NCBI GenBank assembly: GCA_036268485.1
Contig: DATAUC010000038.1
Location: forward strand, 186,001 to 250,000
Direction of reading: 5' to 3'
Source: Bog-473 sp036268485
GTDB taxonomy: Bacteria; Actinomycetota; Acidimicrobiia; Acidimicrobiales; RAAP-2
Length of the DNA: 64,000 nucleotides
The first letter of the stretch is position 1, and every line of letters begins with the position of its first letter. The notes beneath the pieces were generated by a model. That model had not been told where the DNA came from. It saw nothing but the letters and a program-made list of their open reading frames with translations, and made no database searches. Of this stretch, positions 1-8,635 are shown piece after piece. The position numbers and the translations under genes are program-made.

Positions 1-2
1 TG

Positions 3-266
3 GCCGCTGGCATCGCCGGCGACAAGGTGACCACTTCGACCAGGACGGTCAACGGATTCTCGCTCAGTTGTGTCGACTTCGAAGCCCCCGGCGTGCCCGG
101 GACCAGCACCATATGCACCACGTCACAAGGCATTCTCGGCTACGTCAAGGTGGCGGCAGACTCCACCAGCTTTGAGATCTCGCACTACACATCGTCGCCC
201 CCGGCGGCGCTCTTCCAGCTGCCGACCGGTGCCAGCGTCACCACCGACACCGTGCCGAGCTCGTAG
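3..266 (+). CDS. C-terminal end of a secreted or lipoprotein-like protein (partial)
   Basis: The frame is open from the left edge of the window (codons begin at base 3) to a TAG stop, so only the last 87 residues are seen. The segment is rich in Ser, Thr, Gly and Pro and has two Cys about 16 residues apart (VDFEAPG between them), as in exported actinobacterial proteins. No catalytic motif is visible. The style resembles the secreted protein at 55442..56260 but I cannot show homology. A GTG at base 27 could be mistaken for a start; it lies inside the open frame and has no ribosome binding site. Function unknown. Confidence 0.55.
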   Translation, partial: AAGIAGDKVTTSTRTVNGFSLSCVDFEAPGVPGTSTICTTSQGILGYVKVAADSTSFEISHYTSSPPAALFQLPTGASVTTDTVPSS

Positions 267-268
267 CC

Positions 269-1528
269 CTAGGTACTGGTACGCCCCTTGCGGGCCACCG
301 AATCGACGGTGACGGCGGCGATCAGCACCAGCGCGGTGACCATGTCCTGTTCGGCCGCACCGAGCCCGAGAAGTCCCATGCCGTTGTAGATGGCGGCGAT
401 GACGATGCCACCGAGCAGGGCGTGCACCATCTTGCCCCGGCCACCGAACAGGCTCGCTCCTCCGATGACTGCCGCAGCCACGGCGTAGAGCACCAGCGTG
501 CCGCCGTCGATGTCGGTCGAGATGGAGCCGAGGCGGGAGGCGAACACGATGCCGGCCGCACCCGAGGTCAGGCCGGACAGGGCAAAGGCCGTGGTGCGCA
601 CCCGGCGCAAGTTGATGCCGGCCCGGCGGGCCGCCTCGGCGTTGCCACCGATGGCGTAGAGGTAACGGCCGAAGCGGGTCCGACCCAGCAGGAAGGTCCA
701 GGCGCCCAGCGTGGCCAACACCAGCAATATGACCCACGGGATGCCCCGTAGCTCGGCCAGCGACCCGCGGTTGGTGTTGCAGATCAGGGTGACGCCGGCG
801 CCGACGATGACCAGTCCGGCGATCTTGAAGGCGGTCAGGATCGGGGGCGACGCCGTGAGGCCGTTGGCTCGTCTATAGCCGTCCCGGCGCGCGATGAAAA
901 TGCTGAACGTCACGACGATGACCCCGACCACGATCCAGCCGGCGGTCACGCTCAGGTTGCCGTTGACGATGTCGTTCAGGACGTTGTTGGTTATGGGGAT
1001 GGTGCCGCCGTTGGAGCCGCCGGCGTTCTGAATCAGGTAGATGAGCACGCCCTCCCAGCCCAGCAGGCCGGCCAGGGTGACCACGAACGACGGCAGGCCC
1101 AAGCGGGTGATGAGGGTGCCCTGCAGAATGCCGATGGCCGTGGTGGCGGCCAGGCCGGCCAGCACGCAGATCCACCAGGGCAGGTTGTGTGGATAGCCGG
1201 CCAGCTCGCAGGTGATGACGGCGCCGATGCCGGCCACGAACCCGGTGGAGAGGTCGATCTCGCCCAGCACCAGCACGAAGACCTCGGCCATGCCGAGCAG
1301 GATGAACACGGCGCCCTGCACCAGCAGGTTGGTCAGGTTGCCGGCGGAGAGGAAGGCCGAGTCCTGAATCTGGAAGATGATGGCCAGGACCACCAGCCCG
1401 ACCAGCACGGGGACCACGCCCACCTCGCCGTTGCGCAGCTCCTTGAGGCGGGAGCGGCTGAAGGCCACCAGACTCGGCTCCACGTGGGGCGGAGCCAGTG
1501 GCGCCAAGGGTTGGGACTCAGGCTCCAT
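269..1528 (-). CDS. Sugar ABC transporter permease (XylH/RbsC-like)
   Basis: A 419-residue integral membrane protein of the BPD_transp_2 family, the pore subunit of a monosaccharide importer. There are about ten hydrophobic segments after a 35-residue cytoplasmic N-terminus. The segment FGRYLYAIGGNAEAARRAGI near residue 290 is the cytoplasmic loop that contacts the ATPase in XylH/RbsC proteins. The length is slightly above the family norm because of an insertion around residues 165-240. The ATG at 1528 has a GGGGGAG ribosome binding site 7 nt upstream and overlaps the end of the ATPase gene by 11 nt, so it is the last gene of a three-gene operon. The substrate is probably a pentose or hexose, judged only from the partner binding protein. 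Confidence 0.9.
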   Translation of the reverse strand: MEPESQPLAPLAPPHVEPSLVAFSRSRLKELRNGEVGVVPVLVGLVVLAIIFQIQDSAFLSAGNLTNLLVQGAVFILLGMAEVFVLVLGEIDLSTGFVAGIGAVITCELAGYPHNLPWWICVLAGLAATTAIGILQGTLITRLGLPSFVVTLAGLLGWEGVLIYLIQNAGGSNGGTIPITNNVLNDIVNGNLSVTAGWIVVGVIVVTFSIFIARRDGYRRANGLTASPPILTAFKIAGLVIVGAGVTLICNTNRGSLAELRGIPWVILLVLATLGAWTFLLGRTRFGRYLYAIGGNAEAARRAGINLRRVRTTAFALSGLTSGAAGIVFASRLGSISTDIDGGTLVLYAVAAAVIGGASLFGGRGKMVHALLGGIVIAAIYNGMGLLGLGAAEQDMVTALVLIAAVTVDSVARKGRTST

Positions 1529-2354
1529 GGGTCGCTCCCCCGGTGGTGATCAATTCGAGGACTTCTTGCAGATCCAGATCGGACGTGTTGCCCACGCCGG
1601 CGATGTGGCCCAGGTAGAGGACGCCGATACGGTCGGCCATGGCGAAGACGTCGGTCAGGTTGTGGCTGACCACGAGCACGGCCACGCCGCGGGCCGCCAG
1701 TTGCTTGATCAGGTCGATGACCATGGCGGTCTGGGTCACCCCGAGGGCGGCGGTCGGCTCATCCATGATGACCAGCTGGGCGTTCTGCATGACCGATCGG
1801 GCCACGGCGACCGCCTGGCGCTGGCCACCAGAGAGCGACCCGACCAGTTGGCGGATCGAGCGGACGGTGACGACTGAGAGGTCGGCCAGGGCCTGCTTGG
1901 CCCGGTGCTCCATGGCACCCTCGTCGAGGAGGAAGTGCTTGCGGAGCTCGCGTCCGAGGAAGACGTTCTGGACGATATCGAGGTTGTCGGCCAGGGCCAG
2001 ATCCTGGTACACGGTGGCGATCCCCAGCTCCGTCGCATCCTTGGGATGGCGGATGTGCACGGGCTGGCCCTTCCAGTAGAAGGCGCCTTCGTTCGGTTCG
2101 GAGATGCCCGAAATCGCCTTGATCATGGTCGACTTGCCGGCCCCGTTGTCACCGACCAGCGCCGTGACCAGACCGGCGGGGATGTCCAGATTGATGTCCA
2201 TGAGGGCGCGCACCGAGCCGAAGCTCTTGCCGATGCCCTCCAGGCGCAGCAAGGACTCGCCCTTGGGGAGCAAATCCGGTGGTGACGCCCCGCCGGGCGC
2301 CGAACCTGGCACTGCAGGTTCGGCGCCGACGGCGGTTTCGTTCTCTGGCGCCAC
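1518..2354 (-). CDS. Sugar ABC transporter ATP-binding protein (single-cassette, FrcA-like)
   Basis: ATPase of the sugar importer. It has Walker A GDNGAGKST, signature LSGGQRQ and Walker B VIMDEPTAAL, the pattern of CUT2 sugar importers. Only one ABC cassette is present, unlike the duplicated cassettes of XylG or RbsA (about 500 residues), so it matches the FrcA type. The reading frame is open upstream to a GTG at 2411, but that start would overlap the binding-protein gene by 44 nt and add a Pro/Ala-rich tail. I take the GTG at 2354, 14 nt after the upstream stop, although its ribosome binding site is weak. The cassette itself begins at LLRLEGIGKSFG. The start is uncertain; the function is firm. 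Confidence 0.85.
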   Translation of the reverse strand: MAPENETAVGAEPAVPGSAPGGASPPDLLPKGESLLRLEGIGKSFGSVRALMDINLDIPAGLVTALVGDNGAGKSTMIKAISGISEPNEGAFYWKGQPVHIRHPKDATELGIATVYQDLALADNLDIVQNVFLGRELRKHFLLDEGAMEHRAKQALADLSVVTVRSIRQLVGSLSGGQRQAVAVARSVMQNAQLVIMDEPTAALGVTQTAMVIDLIKQLAARGVAVLVVSHNLTDVFAMADRIGVLYLGHIAGVGNTSDLDLQEVLELITTGGATHGA

Positions 2355-2367
2355 AGGCGTCAGCGCG

Positions 2368-3555
2368 TCACGGTGTGATGCCGGCGGCGGTGCAATCCGC
2401 CGCAACGGCACCCGCGCACAGTTGCGCGGCCGTCACTGCCTGGTCGGCCAACACGGTCGACTTCATGTTGGTCGGCGTCACCCATTCGGGCTTCAACAGG
2501 ACCGAGGCCACCTTGGTGTGGCTGTTGGTGTCCTCCGTCGAGCCGTTGACCAATGAAGCGGGTGCCTTCTCGCCGGCCCGCACATAGAGGGCCAGGGCCA
2601 CTGCGGCCTGGGCCTCGATGTAGACGGGCTTGTAGGCCGTGCCGCACTGGTACCCGGTCAAGATGTTCTGCAAGCCGACCAACGTGGCGTCCTGGCCGGT
2701 GACCGGGAACGACTTGGCTGGGATGTTGAGCGTCTTGAGGTAGGTGATGATCGGCGCCGCGTTCTCATCATTGGGAACGAGGGCAGAGTTGATCGCCTTG
2801 TTGGCTGTGTACGCCTGCTGGAACTCGGTCTCCGCTGTCGGCGGATCCCAGGTGCCGGCCGGCGTGCCGGCTTCGGTGTACTTGCCCGACTTGAAGTGCG
2901 ACTTCAGCACGGCGTTGTAACCCTGGGCGAACAGGGTGGCGTTGTTGTCCGTCGCCGCACCGCGCATCACCAGGACGTTCGGCTTACTGACCTTCCAGGC
3001 GTTGACGCAGCTGACCAGACCGTTGCCGATGAGCTTGCCCACCTGCACGTTGTTGAAGCTGATGTAGTACTGGCGGCTGCCGCCCAACGTCAGGCGGTCG
3101 TAGTCGATGACCACGGCCCCATGCGCCTTGGCGTACGTCTCAATGCTGGCTCCCGTACCTGAGTCGAGCGGGTCGACGATCAGCACGGTGGCTCCATTGG
3201 AGATGTCCGACTGGGCATCGGTCAGCTGTGTGGCGTCGCTGCCCTGCGCGTTCTGCACAATGAACTGCGACGATTTCAAGCCGGCCGTGGAAAGCGCCTT
3301 GGTCAGATACGGCGCGTCGAACTCGGTGTAACGAGCGGACGACACCGTGTCGGGCAGGATCACACCGACTTTGCCCTTCCCCTTGGCCACCACTGACTTC
3401 AACGTCTTCATGGCCGAAAAGTTCCGGGTAAACGATGTGATGGACAACCCCTTCGTGCTGGCGCCGGCCGGACCCCCAGTGTCCACTACGGCCGTCGCCA
3501 ATCCCACCGTCAACAACAACGGCGCGACAATGCGTAACTTCTCCCGATAACGCAT
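2368..3555 (-). CDS. Sugar ABC transporter substrate-binding protein (XylF/ChvE-like)
   Basis: A periplasmic-binding-protein type 1 receptor of 395 residues for a monosaccharide importer. The frame is open much further upstream, but the ATG at 3555 is chosen because an AAGGGGGG ribosome binding site lies just before it, a signal peptide follows (MRYREKLRIVAPLLLTVGLA) and the longer version would overlap the divergent hydrolase gene. Family landmarks are VIDYDRL, YYISFNNVQVGKL, VPNDENAAPII and VTGQDA, as in xylose-binding XylF. The C-terminus carries two Cys 7 residues apart, possibly a disulfide. It heads the operon with the ATPase and permease. The exact sugar cannot be read from the sequence. 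Confidence 0.9.
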   Translation of the reverse strand: MRYREKLRIVAPLLLTVGLATAVVDTGGPAGASTKGLSITSFTRNFSAMKTLKSVVAKGKGKVGVILPDTVSSARYTEFDAPYLTKALSTAGLKSSQFIVQNAQGSDATQLTDAQSDISNGATVLIVDPLDSGTGASIETYAKAHGAVVIDYDRLTLGGSRQYYISFNNVQVGKLIGNGLVSCVNAWKVSKPNVLVMRGAATDNNATLFAQGYNAVLKSHFKSGKYTEAGTPAGTWDPPTAETEFQQAYTANKAINSALVPNDENAAPIITYLKTLNIPAKSFPVTGQDATLVGLQNILTGYQCGTAYKPVYIEAQAAVALALYVRAGEKAPASLVNGSTEDTNSHTKVASVLLKPEWVTPTNMKSTVLADQAVTAAQLCAGAVAADCTAAGITP

Positions 3556-3672
3556 AACCCCCCTTATTTCGTTGTGTAACTGCAACATTTCCGACACTAC
3601 GTGTTTCCGCTCCGTCGTGCGCACGCTTTTAAGAATTGATTTCGCGACGCCCGAACGGGGAAAGTTGCGATC

Positions 3673-4608
3673 ATGCGACGAAGCTTGCAACGCGGCGCAG
3701 TCGGCCCACTGGCTACCGCCACGCTCATGTGCACGCTCATGTGCCTGCTCATGTGCCTCGGACTGGCGGGTGGCGCTGAGGCCTCCACCGCGACGGCCAC
3801 GCCGAACATCGCTGCTGCGGCAATAGCCATTGCCCACACGACGGACGGCGTTGTGGCCTATCGCGAGGTCGGCCACGGCTCGCCGGTGTTGCTTGTGAAC
3901 GGATTCTCAACCTCCATGGACAACTGGTCCCCGTCGTTGATCAACCGCTTGGCCGCCCACCATCGGGTGGTGGTCTTCGACAACGCCGGCGTCGGGCAGA
4001 GCGCCGCTCTCTCGTCGCTCAGCATCAACGCCATGGCCACCCAGACCGAGGCGCTGATCACCGCGCTGCATCTGGGCCGGACGGCCGTGCTCGGGTGGTC
4101 GATGGGCGGGATGGTGGCTCAGGCGTTGGCCATCGACGATCCGCACCAGGTGAGTCGGCTGGTGCTGGCCGCCACCCAGGCCGGCAACGGCAGGGCCCTC
4201 CCACTTCCTGCCGCGGCCGCCGCGGCGGCCGCCAGCAGCAACCCGGCTGACGTGCTGAGTGCCATCTTCCCGGCCGACCAGAGCGCGGCCTCGCAGGCCT
4301 ACGTCAAAGGCATCCTCACCTATCCGCACTTCTACGAACCCACGGCCGCCATCAAGACCCAACAGAGCGCAGCCATTGCCCAATGGCTCGCCGGGAGTGA
4401 TCCCGTCGGACTCCGCCTGGCCCACATTGCGCAGCCGACGCTGGTGGCCGACGGTGCGCGGGACGCATTGGATCCGGCGGCCAACGACCGCCAGTTGGCC
4501 CACGCCATCCACGGCGCCCGCCTTGTGCTCTACCCCGACGCCGGGCACGCCTTCCTGTTCCAGGACGCTGCGGCCTTCGCCGGTCGAGTGACGAAATTTC
4601 TGAGCTGA
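3673..4608 (+). CDS. Secreted alpha/beta hydrolase
   Basis: A 311-residue alpha/beta-hydrolase fold protein with an N-terminal signal peptide. The nucleophile elbow is GWSMGG (Ser near residue 142), the acid is probably Asp in ADGARDALDP and the catalytic His is in PDAGHAF near the C-terminus. It resembles the haloperoxidase/carboxylesterase-type hydrolases; the substrate is unknown. The signal peptide hydrophobic core is encoded by three 12-bp direct repeats and reads TLMCTLMCLLMCL, adding three Cys at 4-residue spacing. The mature region has an Ala-rich stretch around residue 180. It is divergent from the sugar ABC operon. Confidence 0.85.
   Translation: MRRSLQRGAVGPLATATLMCTLMCLLMCLGLAGGAEASTATATPNIAAAAIAIAHTTDGVVAYREVGHGSPVLLVNGFSTSMDNWSPSLINRLAAHHRVVVFDNAGVGQSAALSSLSINAMATQTEALITALHLGRTAVLGWSMGGMVAQALAIDDPHQVSRLVLAATQAGNGRALPLPAAAAAAAASSNPADVLSAIFPADQSAASQAYVKGILTYPHFYEPTAAIKTQQSAAIAQWLAGSDPVGLRLAHIAQPTLVADGARDALDPAANDRQLAHAIHGARLVLYPDAGHAFLFQDAAAFAGRVTKFLS
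3721..3756 (+). repeat. Three tandem 12-bp repeats inside a signal-peptide coding region
   Basis: Two perfect copies of ACGCTCATGTGC (3721-3732 and 3733-3744) are followed by a third copy differing at two positions (CTG for ACG at its start gives CTGCTCATGTGC). The unit is a multiple of three, so copy-number change would lengthen or shorten the hydrophobic core of the signal peptide by four residues without a frameshift. Confidence 0.8.
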
Positions 4609-4623
4609 GACACCGCACCTGCC

Positions 4624-4638
4624 TAGGATGCGCTCGTG
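4624..4638 (+). promoter_or_regulatory. Leaderless promoter of the histidine phosphatase gene
   Basis: TAGGAT (4624-4629) is separated by six bases from the GTG start at 4636, so transcription would begin at or next to the start codon. No ribosome binding site is present. Confidence 0.5.
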
Positions 4639-5154
4639 CTGGTACTCCTGGTTCGCCACGGCCACGCCGGCTCAAAGCGCTCCTGGCGCGGTGACGATCG
4701 CCTGCGCCCACTGGACCCGGTCGGCCTCACCCAAGCCGACGCCCTGACGGCGCTGCTTGTGCCCTATGCGCCAGAGCGAATCGTCTCCAGCCCGCTCCTG
4801 CGCTGCATCCAGACGGTGGCCCCCCTGGCAGAGACCCTCGGCTTCCGCATCGAGCGCTCCAAGCAGCTGGTGCCCGACGCCACGGCCGCCGCCGAGTCGC
4901 TGGTCCGCCGGGTGGGCAAGAAGGAAGCCGGCCCCATCGTGCTGTGCACCCACGGCGAGGTGATCCGCGACTTCCAGCTCCGTCTGCACAAGACGCAACC
5001 CGATCTGTTCGGCCGGGCCCCGCTACGCGAGAAGGGGTCGGTCTGGGTCCTCGAACGGGTCGGTCAGAAGTTCGTATCAGCCCGCTATCTGGCCCCGCCG
5101 GCTGAGACAGACATGGCCGCCGGAGCCGACACCACCGACACCGATCCCACTTAG
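4636..5154 (+). CDS. SixA-type histidine phosphatase
   Basis: A 172-residue member of the branch-1 histidine phosphatase superfamily. The phospho-accepting His is in LVRHGHAG at the N-terminus; supporting residues are in SSPLLRCIQT (Arg near 56) and the second catalytic His is in LCTHGEVI. The size and the early RHG motif fit SixA and the phosphatase domain found fused to MutT1 nudix proteins in mycobacteria. No nudix domain is attached here. The GTG start is supported by the -10 element six bases upstream. It ends convergently with the ABC-2 permease gene, sharing 4 bp. Substrate not predictable. Confidence 0.8.
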   Translation: MLVLLVRHGHAGSKRSWRGDDRLRPLDPVGLTQADALTALLVPYAPERIVSSPLLRCIQTVAPLAETLGFRIERSKQLVPDATAAAESLVRRVGKKEAGPIVLCTHGEVIRDFQLRLHKTQPDLFGRAPLREKGSVWVLERVGQKFVSARYLAPPAETDMAAGADTTDTDPT

Positions 5155-6008
5155 CCCCGTCGGGGCGACCAGGACCAGCGGCGGAGCGCCAAGAACGACC
5201 CGACCACGCCCCAGGCGAGGAGCACCAGGTAGTCATGCCAGGGCCATGGTGAGCTGCCGGGCGGCGCGTTGAACGCCGTGTTCATTCCCGAGATCATGTG
5301 GCGCACCGGGAAGATGTCGGCGATGTTGGACAAGGTCGATCCAGGCTGGATCGGGAAGTACAACCCCGAGAAGGCGACGAGAAGGAAGAAGGTCAGGCTG
5401 ACCATCGGTCCGGCCGCGTCAGCATTGGGCACCACCGTGCTCATGCCCACGGCCAGTCCGGTGAAGGCCAGCATGCCGACCAGGGTGGTCACCACGACCG
5501 CCAACGTGCTCGCTGGACCGTGGACGCCATAGGCGATCTTGCCGATCAGGAACAAGAGGATCACGCCGATGGCGGCCACGATCATGGAACTGATGAAAAT
5601 GGCAGCCATAAGCAATGGCGTAGGCAACGGGCTGAGACGGAGGCGCTTGAGCAGACCCATTTCCCGCCGATTGACCAGCGTGATGGCCTGGATATTGAAG
5701 CAGGACGACATGATGCCGTAGGCGATAAAGGAGGGCACGTAGTACTGCGTGGCCTTGATCCCGGCGTAATACGAGATGTTCTGGCTCCCCGCCGTAGACG
5801 ACAACAGGACCAGGAAAAGGACCGAGAACACGATGGTAAAGAGGGCGCCAAAGGGATTGAGCCAGAAGGACAGCTGTTCGAAGCGCACCTGCCGGCCGAT
5901 CAGCCGGAGGTCGCGGAAGCCTTGGAACGATCGGGTCGATTCGGGCGACGGCGCCGCCGATGCCGACGCCGACGCCGACGACGCCGCCGCCGCCGCCGAA
6001 CTCGTCAT
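5151..6008 (-). CDS. ABC-2 type transporter permease (DrrB-like)
   Basis: A 285-residue permease with six predicted membrane segments, belonging to the ABC-2 family of exporters. The start is the ATG at 6008, which overlaps the stop of the ATPase gene as ATGA; this gives MTSSAAAAASSASASASAA, a low-complexity N-terminus encoded by GCC/GAC-type triplet repeats (about 5958-5999), followed by a cytoplasmic stretch and the first membrane helix at about residue 55. It pairs with the DrrA-like ATPase at 6005..6916. Such pairs export drugs, lipids or glycolipids; the substrate is unknown. Confidence 0.85.
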   Translation of the reverse strand: MTSSAAAAASSASASASAAPSPESTRSFQGFRDLRLIGRQVRFEQLSFWLNPFGALFTIVFSVLFLVLLSSTAGSQNISYYAGIKATQYYVPSFIAYGIMSSCFNIQAITLVNRREMGLLKRLRLSPLPTPLLMAAIFISSMIVAAIGVILLFLIGKIAYGVHGPASTLAVVVTTLVGMLAFTGLAVGMSTVVPNADAAGPMVSLTFFLLVAFSGLYFPIQPGSTLSNIADIFPVRHMISGMNTAFNAPPGSSPWPWHDYLVLLAWGVVGSFLALRRWSWSPRRG

Positions 6009-6916
6009 GACGTCTCCCTCGTCAATGCCAGGTACGTGTCCTCCAACGAGGCCCGCAAGACGGACAGGCCGACCAACGTCAGCTCTTTTTCGAGAGCCCA
6101 ACCGGTCAGCGTGTGCAAGACCCGCAATTCGTCGGACGTGCGTATCTCCACGGAGCCGTCATCGGACGCCTGGACCGGGACGGGCACATCGACCGCATCC
6201 AGACCGGGGGGCAGCAGGAACCGGATGGTTACCTCACTCGAGTCGCGGCCGCCGATGGAAGACGGCGTGCCCATGGCCACGATTTCCTGATTGTTCAGGA
6301 CGGCTACCCGATCGGCCAGCGCCTCCACCTCATCCATGTAGTGCGTGGTCAGCATGACGGTGGTGCCGTCGGCCGACAACTGGCGGATGAGGTCCCACGA
6401 ATCACGGCGGCCCGAAGGGTCCAGCCCCGTGGTGGGCTCGTCGAGGAACAGCAGCTCGGGGTTGCCGATGATGCCCAGGCCGACATCGAGGCGGCGCTGC
6501 TGACCGCCCGAGAGCTTCTTGACCCGCTCGTCGGCTTTCTCCTTGAGCCCGATGAGCTCAATGACCTCGTCGACGGGGCGGGGCGACGGGTAGTAGCCGG
6601 CGTTGCGGCTGAGCACCTGACGCACGCTGTAATAGGGCTCGACCGCCAGTTCCTGGAGGACCACCCCGATGCGGTTGCGCAGCCAACGCTGCGTTGATCG
6701 GTTGGCCGGGTCCACGCCCAACGTCGTGACGTCTCCCCCACTGCGATCACGGAAGCCCTCGAGGATCTCGATGGTGGTGGTCTTGCCGGCACCATTCGGC
6801 CCCAGCAGGGCAAAGACCTCACCCTTCTCCACCTCGAAGCTGACATCGCGCACGGCCGTCTTGTCGCCGTACGACTTGGCCAGATGACGCACGCTCACGG
6901 CCGGCATGCCCCCCAC
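6005..6916 (-). CDS. ABC transporter ATP-binding protein (DrrA-like)
   Basis: ATPase of the ABC-2 exporter. Walker A GPNGAGKTT, signature LSGGQQRR and Walker B LLFLDEPTTGLDP are all present, then the H-loop LTTHYMDE. A C-terminal extension of about 80 residues is typical of DrrA-type ATPases. The frame starts at a GTG (6916); an ATG three codons later (6907, giving MPAVSVRHLAKSYG) is an equally likely start. It is translationally coupled to the permease by an ATGA overlap. Daunorubicin-type naming is by family only. Confidence 0.88.
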   Translation of the reverse strand: MGGMPAVSVRHLAKSYGDKTAVRDVSFEVEKGEVFALLGPNGAGKTTTIEILEGFRDRSGGDVTTLGVDPANRSTQRWLRNRIGVVLQELAVEPYYSVRQVLSRNAGYYPSPRPVDEVIELIGLKEKADERVKKLSGGQQRRLDVGLGIIGNPELLFLDEPTTGLDPSGRRDSWDLIRQLSADGTTVMLTTHYMDEVEALADRVAVLNNQEIVAMGTPSSIGGRDSSEVTIRFLLPPGLDAVDVPVPVQASDDGSVEIRTSDELRVLHTLTGWALEKELTLVGLSVLRASLEDTYLALTRETS

Positions 6917-7041
6917 ACTGGCATAGGAAATTCAGGTAGGCGTCAACCAACCGACATTGCGGACCGGAAGGGCTGGGCGGGCCGTCAACCCCCTACTTCG
7001 TTACGATCCGCTCGGGCCACAACGAGAGAAGGTGCTCAAAA

Positions 7042-7487
7042 ATGGGTGGAGTCGACGATCGCCACACCAGCCGAGATGCGGTGATCCCCGCTTCGTGGAG
7101 CGAGTTCTACGCGGCGACCGGATCCCTGCTGCAGTGAGATCCGGGGAGGTACTTCGACTGACGGGCCACACTGGCGACAGGCCGGACGGGACCTTTTCGA
7201 ATGACCCTGAGGCCCAGACTCGACAGACTTTCCAGAACGTGGCCCTGACACTCGCCGAAGCCGGGCTGCAGTGGTCCGACGTTGTCGAAATAACGACGTA
7301 CAGGGTCGGCCTCCGAGCGCAGGCCGACGTCGCTCTTCGCGTTGCCGCTGAATTCCTCGATGCGCCCTATCCAGCCTGGACCGATGTCGGAATCACGGAG
7401 TTGTTCGAACCCGATGCGCTGTTCGAGATGAGTTGTGTCGCGGTGGCTCGAACTGAAGACCGCCAGATCGCCAAGCCTGCCCCTTAA
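7042..7487 (+). pseudogene. RidA family protein, apparently frameshifted
   Basis: RidA/YjgF proteins are small trimeric enamine/imine deaminases. The 3' part (from about 7122) encodes a clear RidA body: IPAAVRSGEVLRLTGHTGD, then an Ala-rich helix, then FEMSCVAVAR. The matching N-terminus lies in a different frame: ATG 7042 with an AGAAGG ribosome binding site 9 nt upstream encodes MGGVDDRHTSRDAVIPASWS and FYAATG, then runs into a TGA at 7135. Joining the frames at 7119-7122 by adding one base restores FYAATG-IPAAVRSG, the normal RidA N-terminal strand order. So one base is missing, by mutation or sequencing error. The usual catalytic Arg (in the IPGR-type motif) is not evident, so it may be a non-deaminase relative. 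Confidence 0.7.
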
Positions 7488-7526
7488 CGGCAGAGGGGCA
7501 CCGTTCCCGGTCAGGCAACGCTCATC

Positions 7527-8066
7527 TCACCCATTTGCCGTACCCAGCATCTTCTGGAACAGCACCAATGTCAGCCAGCGGTCGAACTTGAACCCTGTCT
7601 CGGGCAGGCGGGCCACCTCAGTGAAGCCCAGGCGTTCGTGGAAGCGGAGCGAGCCGCCGTTCTCGCTGTCGACCGCACCCATCATCACGTGCTTACCGGC
7701 GGCGGTGGCCCGGGCCAAGAGCTCCACCATCAGGTCCCGACCGATGCCGGTCCCCCAGTAGGTCCGATCCACGTGCACGCTGTGTTCCACCGTGAAGCGG
7801 TAGCCCGGCCACTTCTTCGAATTGCGGAAGTCCCCGTAGCCAGCGAAGCCCACCACAGTGCCGTCCACTGAAGCCACCAGCACGGCGTCGCCGGCGGCCT
7901 CCCGCTCGAGCATCCACTGCACGCGGTCGGCCAGCGGTTCGTGCTGTTCCATCCAGGCCACCGTCGTGCTGTCAACCAGCGCGTTGTAGAGCGCATTGAT
8001 CGCCGCGGCATCGCCGATGACTGCGTCGCGAATCACCACGGCTACGGGCTGCGCTTCGGCCCCCAC
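7527..8066 (-). CDS. GNAT family N-acetyltransferase (phosphinothricin acetyltransferase-like)
   Basis: A 179-residue GNAT enzyme. The acetyl-CoA binding motif is RTYWGTGIGRDLM, followed by GAVDSENGGSLRFHERLGF, which is the typical signature of the PAT/YncA subgroup, and the C-terminal strand FDRWLTLVLFQKML. Members acetylate phosphinothricin, methionine sulfone/sulfoximine or related amines. It lies between the RidA pseudogene and a MarR gene, tail to tail with the first. Substrate specificity is inference; family assignment is firm. Confidence 0.85.
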   Translation of the reverse strand: MGAEAQPVAVVIRDAVIGDAAAINALYNALVDSTTVAWMEQHEPLADRVQWMLEREAAGDAVLVASVDGTVVGFAGYGDFRNSKKWPGYRFTVEHSVHVDRTYWGTGIGRDLMVELLARATAAGKHVMMGAVDSENGGSLRFHERLGFTEVARLPETGFKFDRWLTLVLFQKMLGTANG

Positions 8067-8080
8067 CCCAGCCTTCCGGC

Positions 8081-8635
8081 TCAGGAAGCGCTGACGCCGG
8101 CCCGGCTGCCAGCACCACCAGTGCCCACGCCGGTGCCACCCGTGGTGGTCAATACGGGCGTCTCACCCGTGATCCCCGGGTCAGCCGCGATGACCCGGTC
8201 CAACAACGTGCGCAGTGTCACCAGTTCATCGTCGGACAACACCCCGAACGAGGCCGGTGGCACCGATATGACGGCCTGGATCTCATCCCCGAGGGCCCGA
8301 CCGGCATCGGTCAGCACGATGATCTTGACCCTGCGGTCGTTCGGGCTGGGCTCTCGCGTGGCCAAACCTCGATCGTCCAGGTCGTCGACCAGTGCCGTGA
8401 TGTACGAAGGGTCGACCCCGATCCCCCGGGCCATCTCGCCCATGGAGATCCCGTCGGTGCGCCACAGGCGCATGAGGGTCTTAATGACCCCGGGCGACAG
8501 CTTGGTCTGCAGGCCCAGGGCGGCCATCTTCTCGACCACTTCGCCCTCAAGCGCAACCCGCCGCAAGCGGTCGAAAGCGTCCTCGGCGAGTCCCATCGCC
8601 AAATAGTCTCGCACAAAAGTCTTTGACAACTCCAT
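8081..8635 (-). CDS. MarR family transcriptional regulator
   Basis: A 184-residue winged-helix regulator. The start chosen is the ATG at 8635 (MELSKTFVRDYLAMG), because the frame further upstream runs antisense through the exporter gene. The recognition region is ISMGEMARGIGVDPSYITAL and the wing contains REPSPNDRRVKIIVLTDAGR, the DxR hallmark of the MarR fold. The C-terminal 25 residues are Gly/Thr-rich and probably disordered. It is divergent from the DHA2 exporter at 8675 with only 39 bp between them, so it very likely represses the exporter and itself. Confidence 0.85.
   Translation of the reverse strand: MELSKTFVRDYLAMGLAEDAFDRLRRVALEGEVVEKMAALGLQTKLSPGVIKTLMRLWRTDGISMGEMARGIGVDPSYITALVDDLDDRGLATREPSPNDRRVKIIVLTDAGRALGDEIQAVISVPPASFGVLSDDELVTLRTLLDRVIAADPGITGETPVLTTTGGTGVGTGGAGSRAGVSAS

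Noticed and set aside
3556..3876. N-terminal extension of the sugar-binding protein
   Set aside because: The frame is open but lies upstream of a signal peptide and overlaps the divergent hydrolase gene.
5958..5999. GCC/GAC triplet repeat considered as a phase-variable tract
   Set aside because: It encodes the Ala/Ser-rich N-terminus of the permease; three-base units cannot shift the frame, and the repeat is imperfect.
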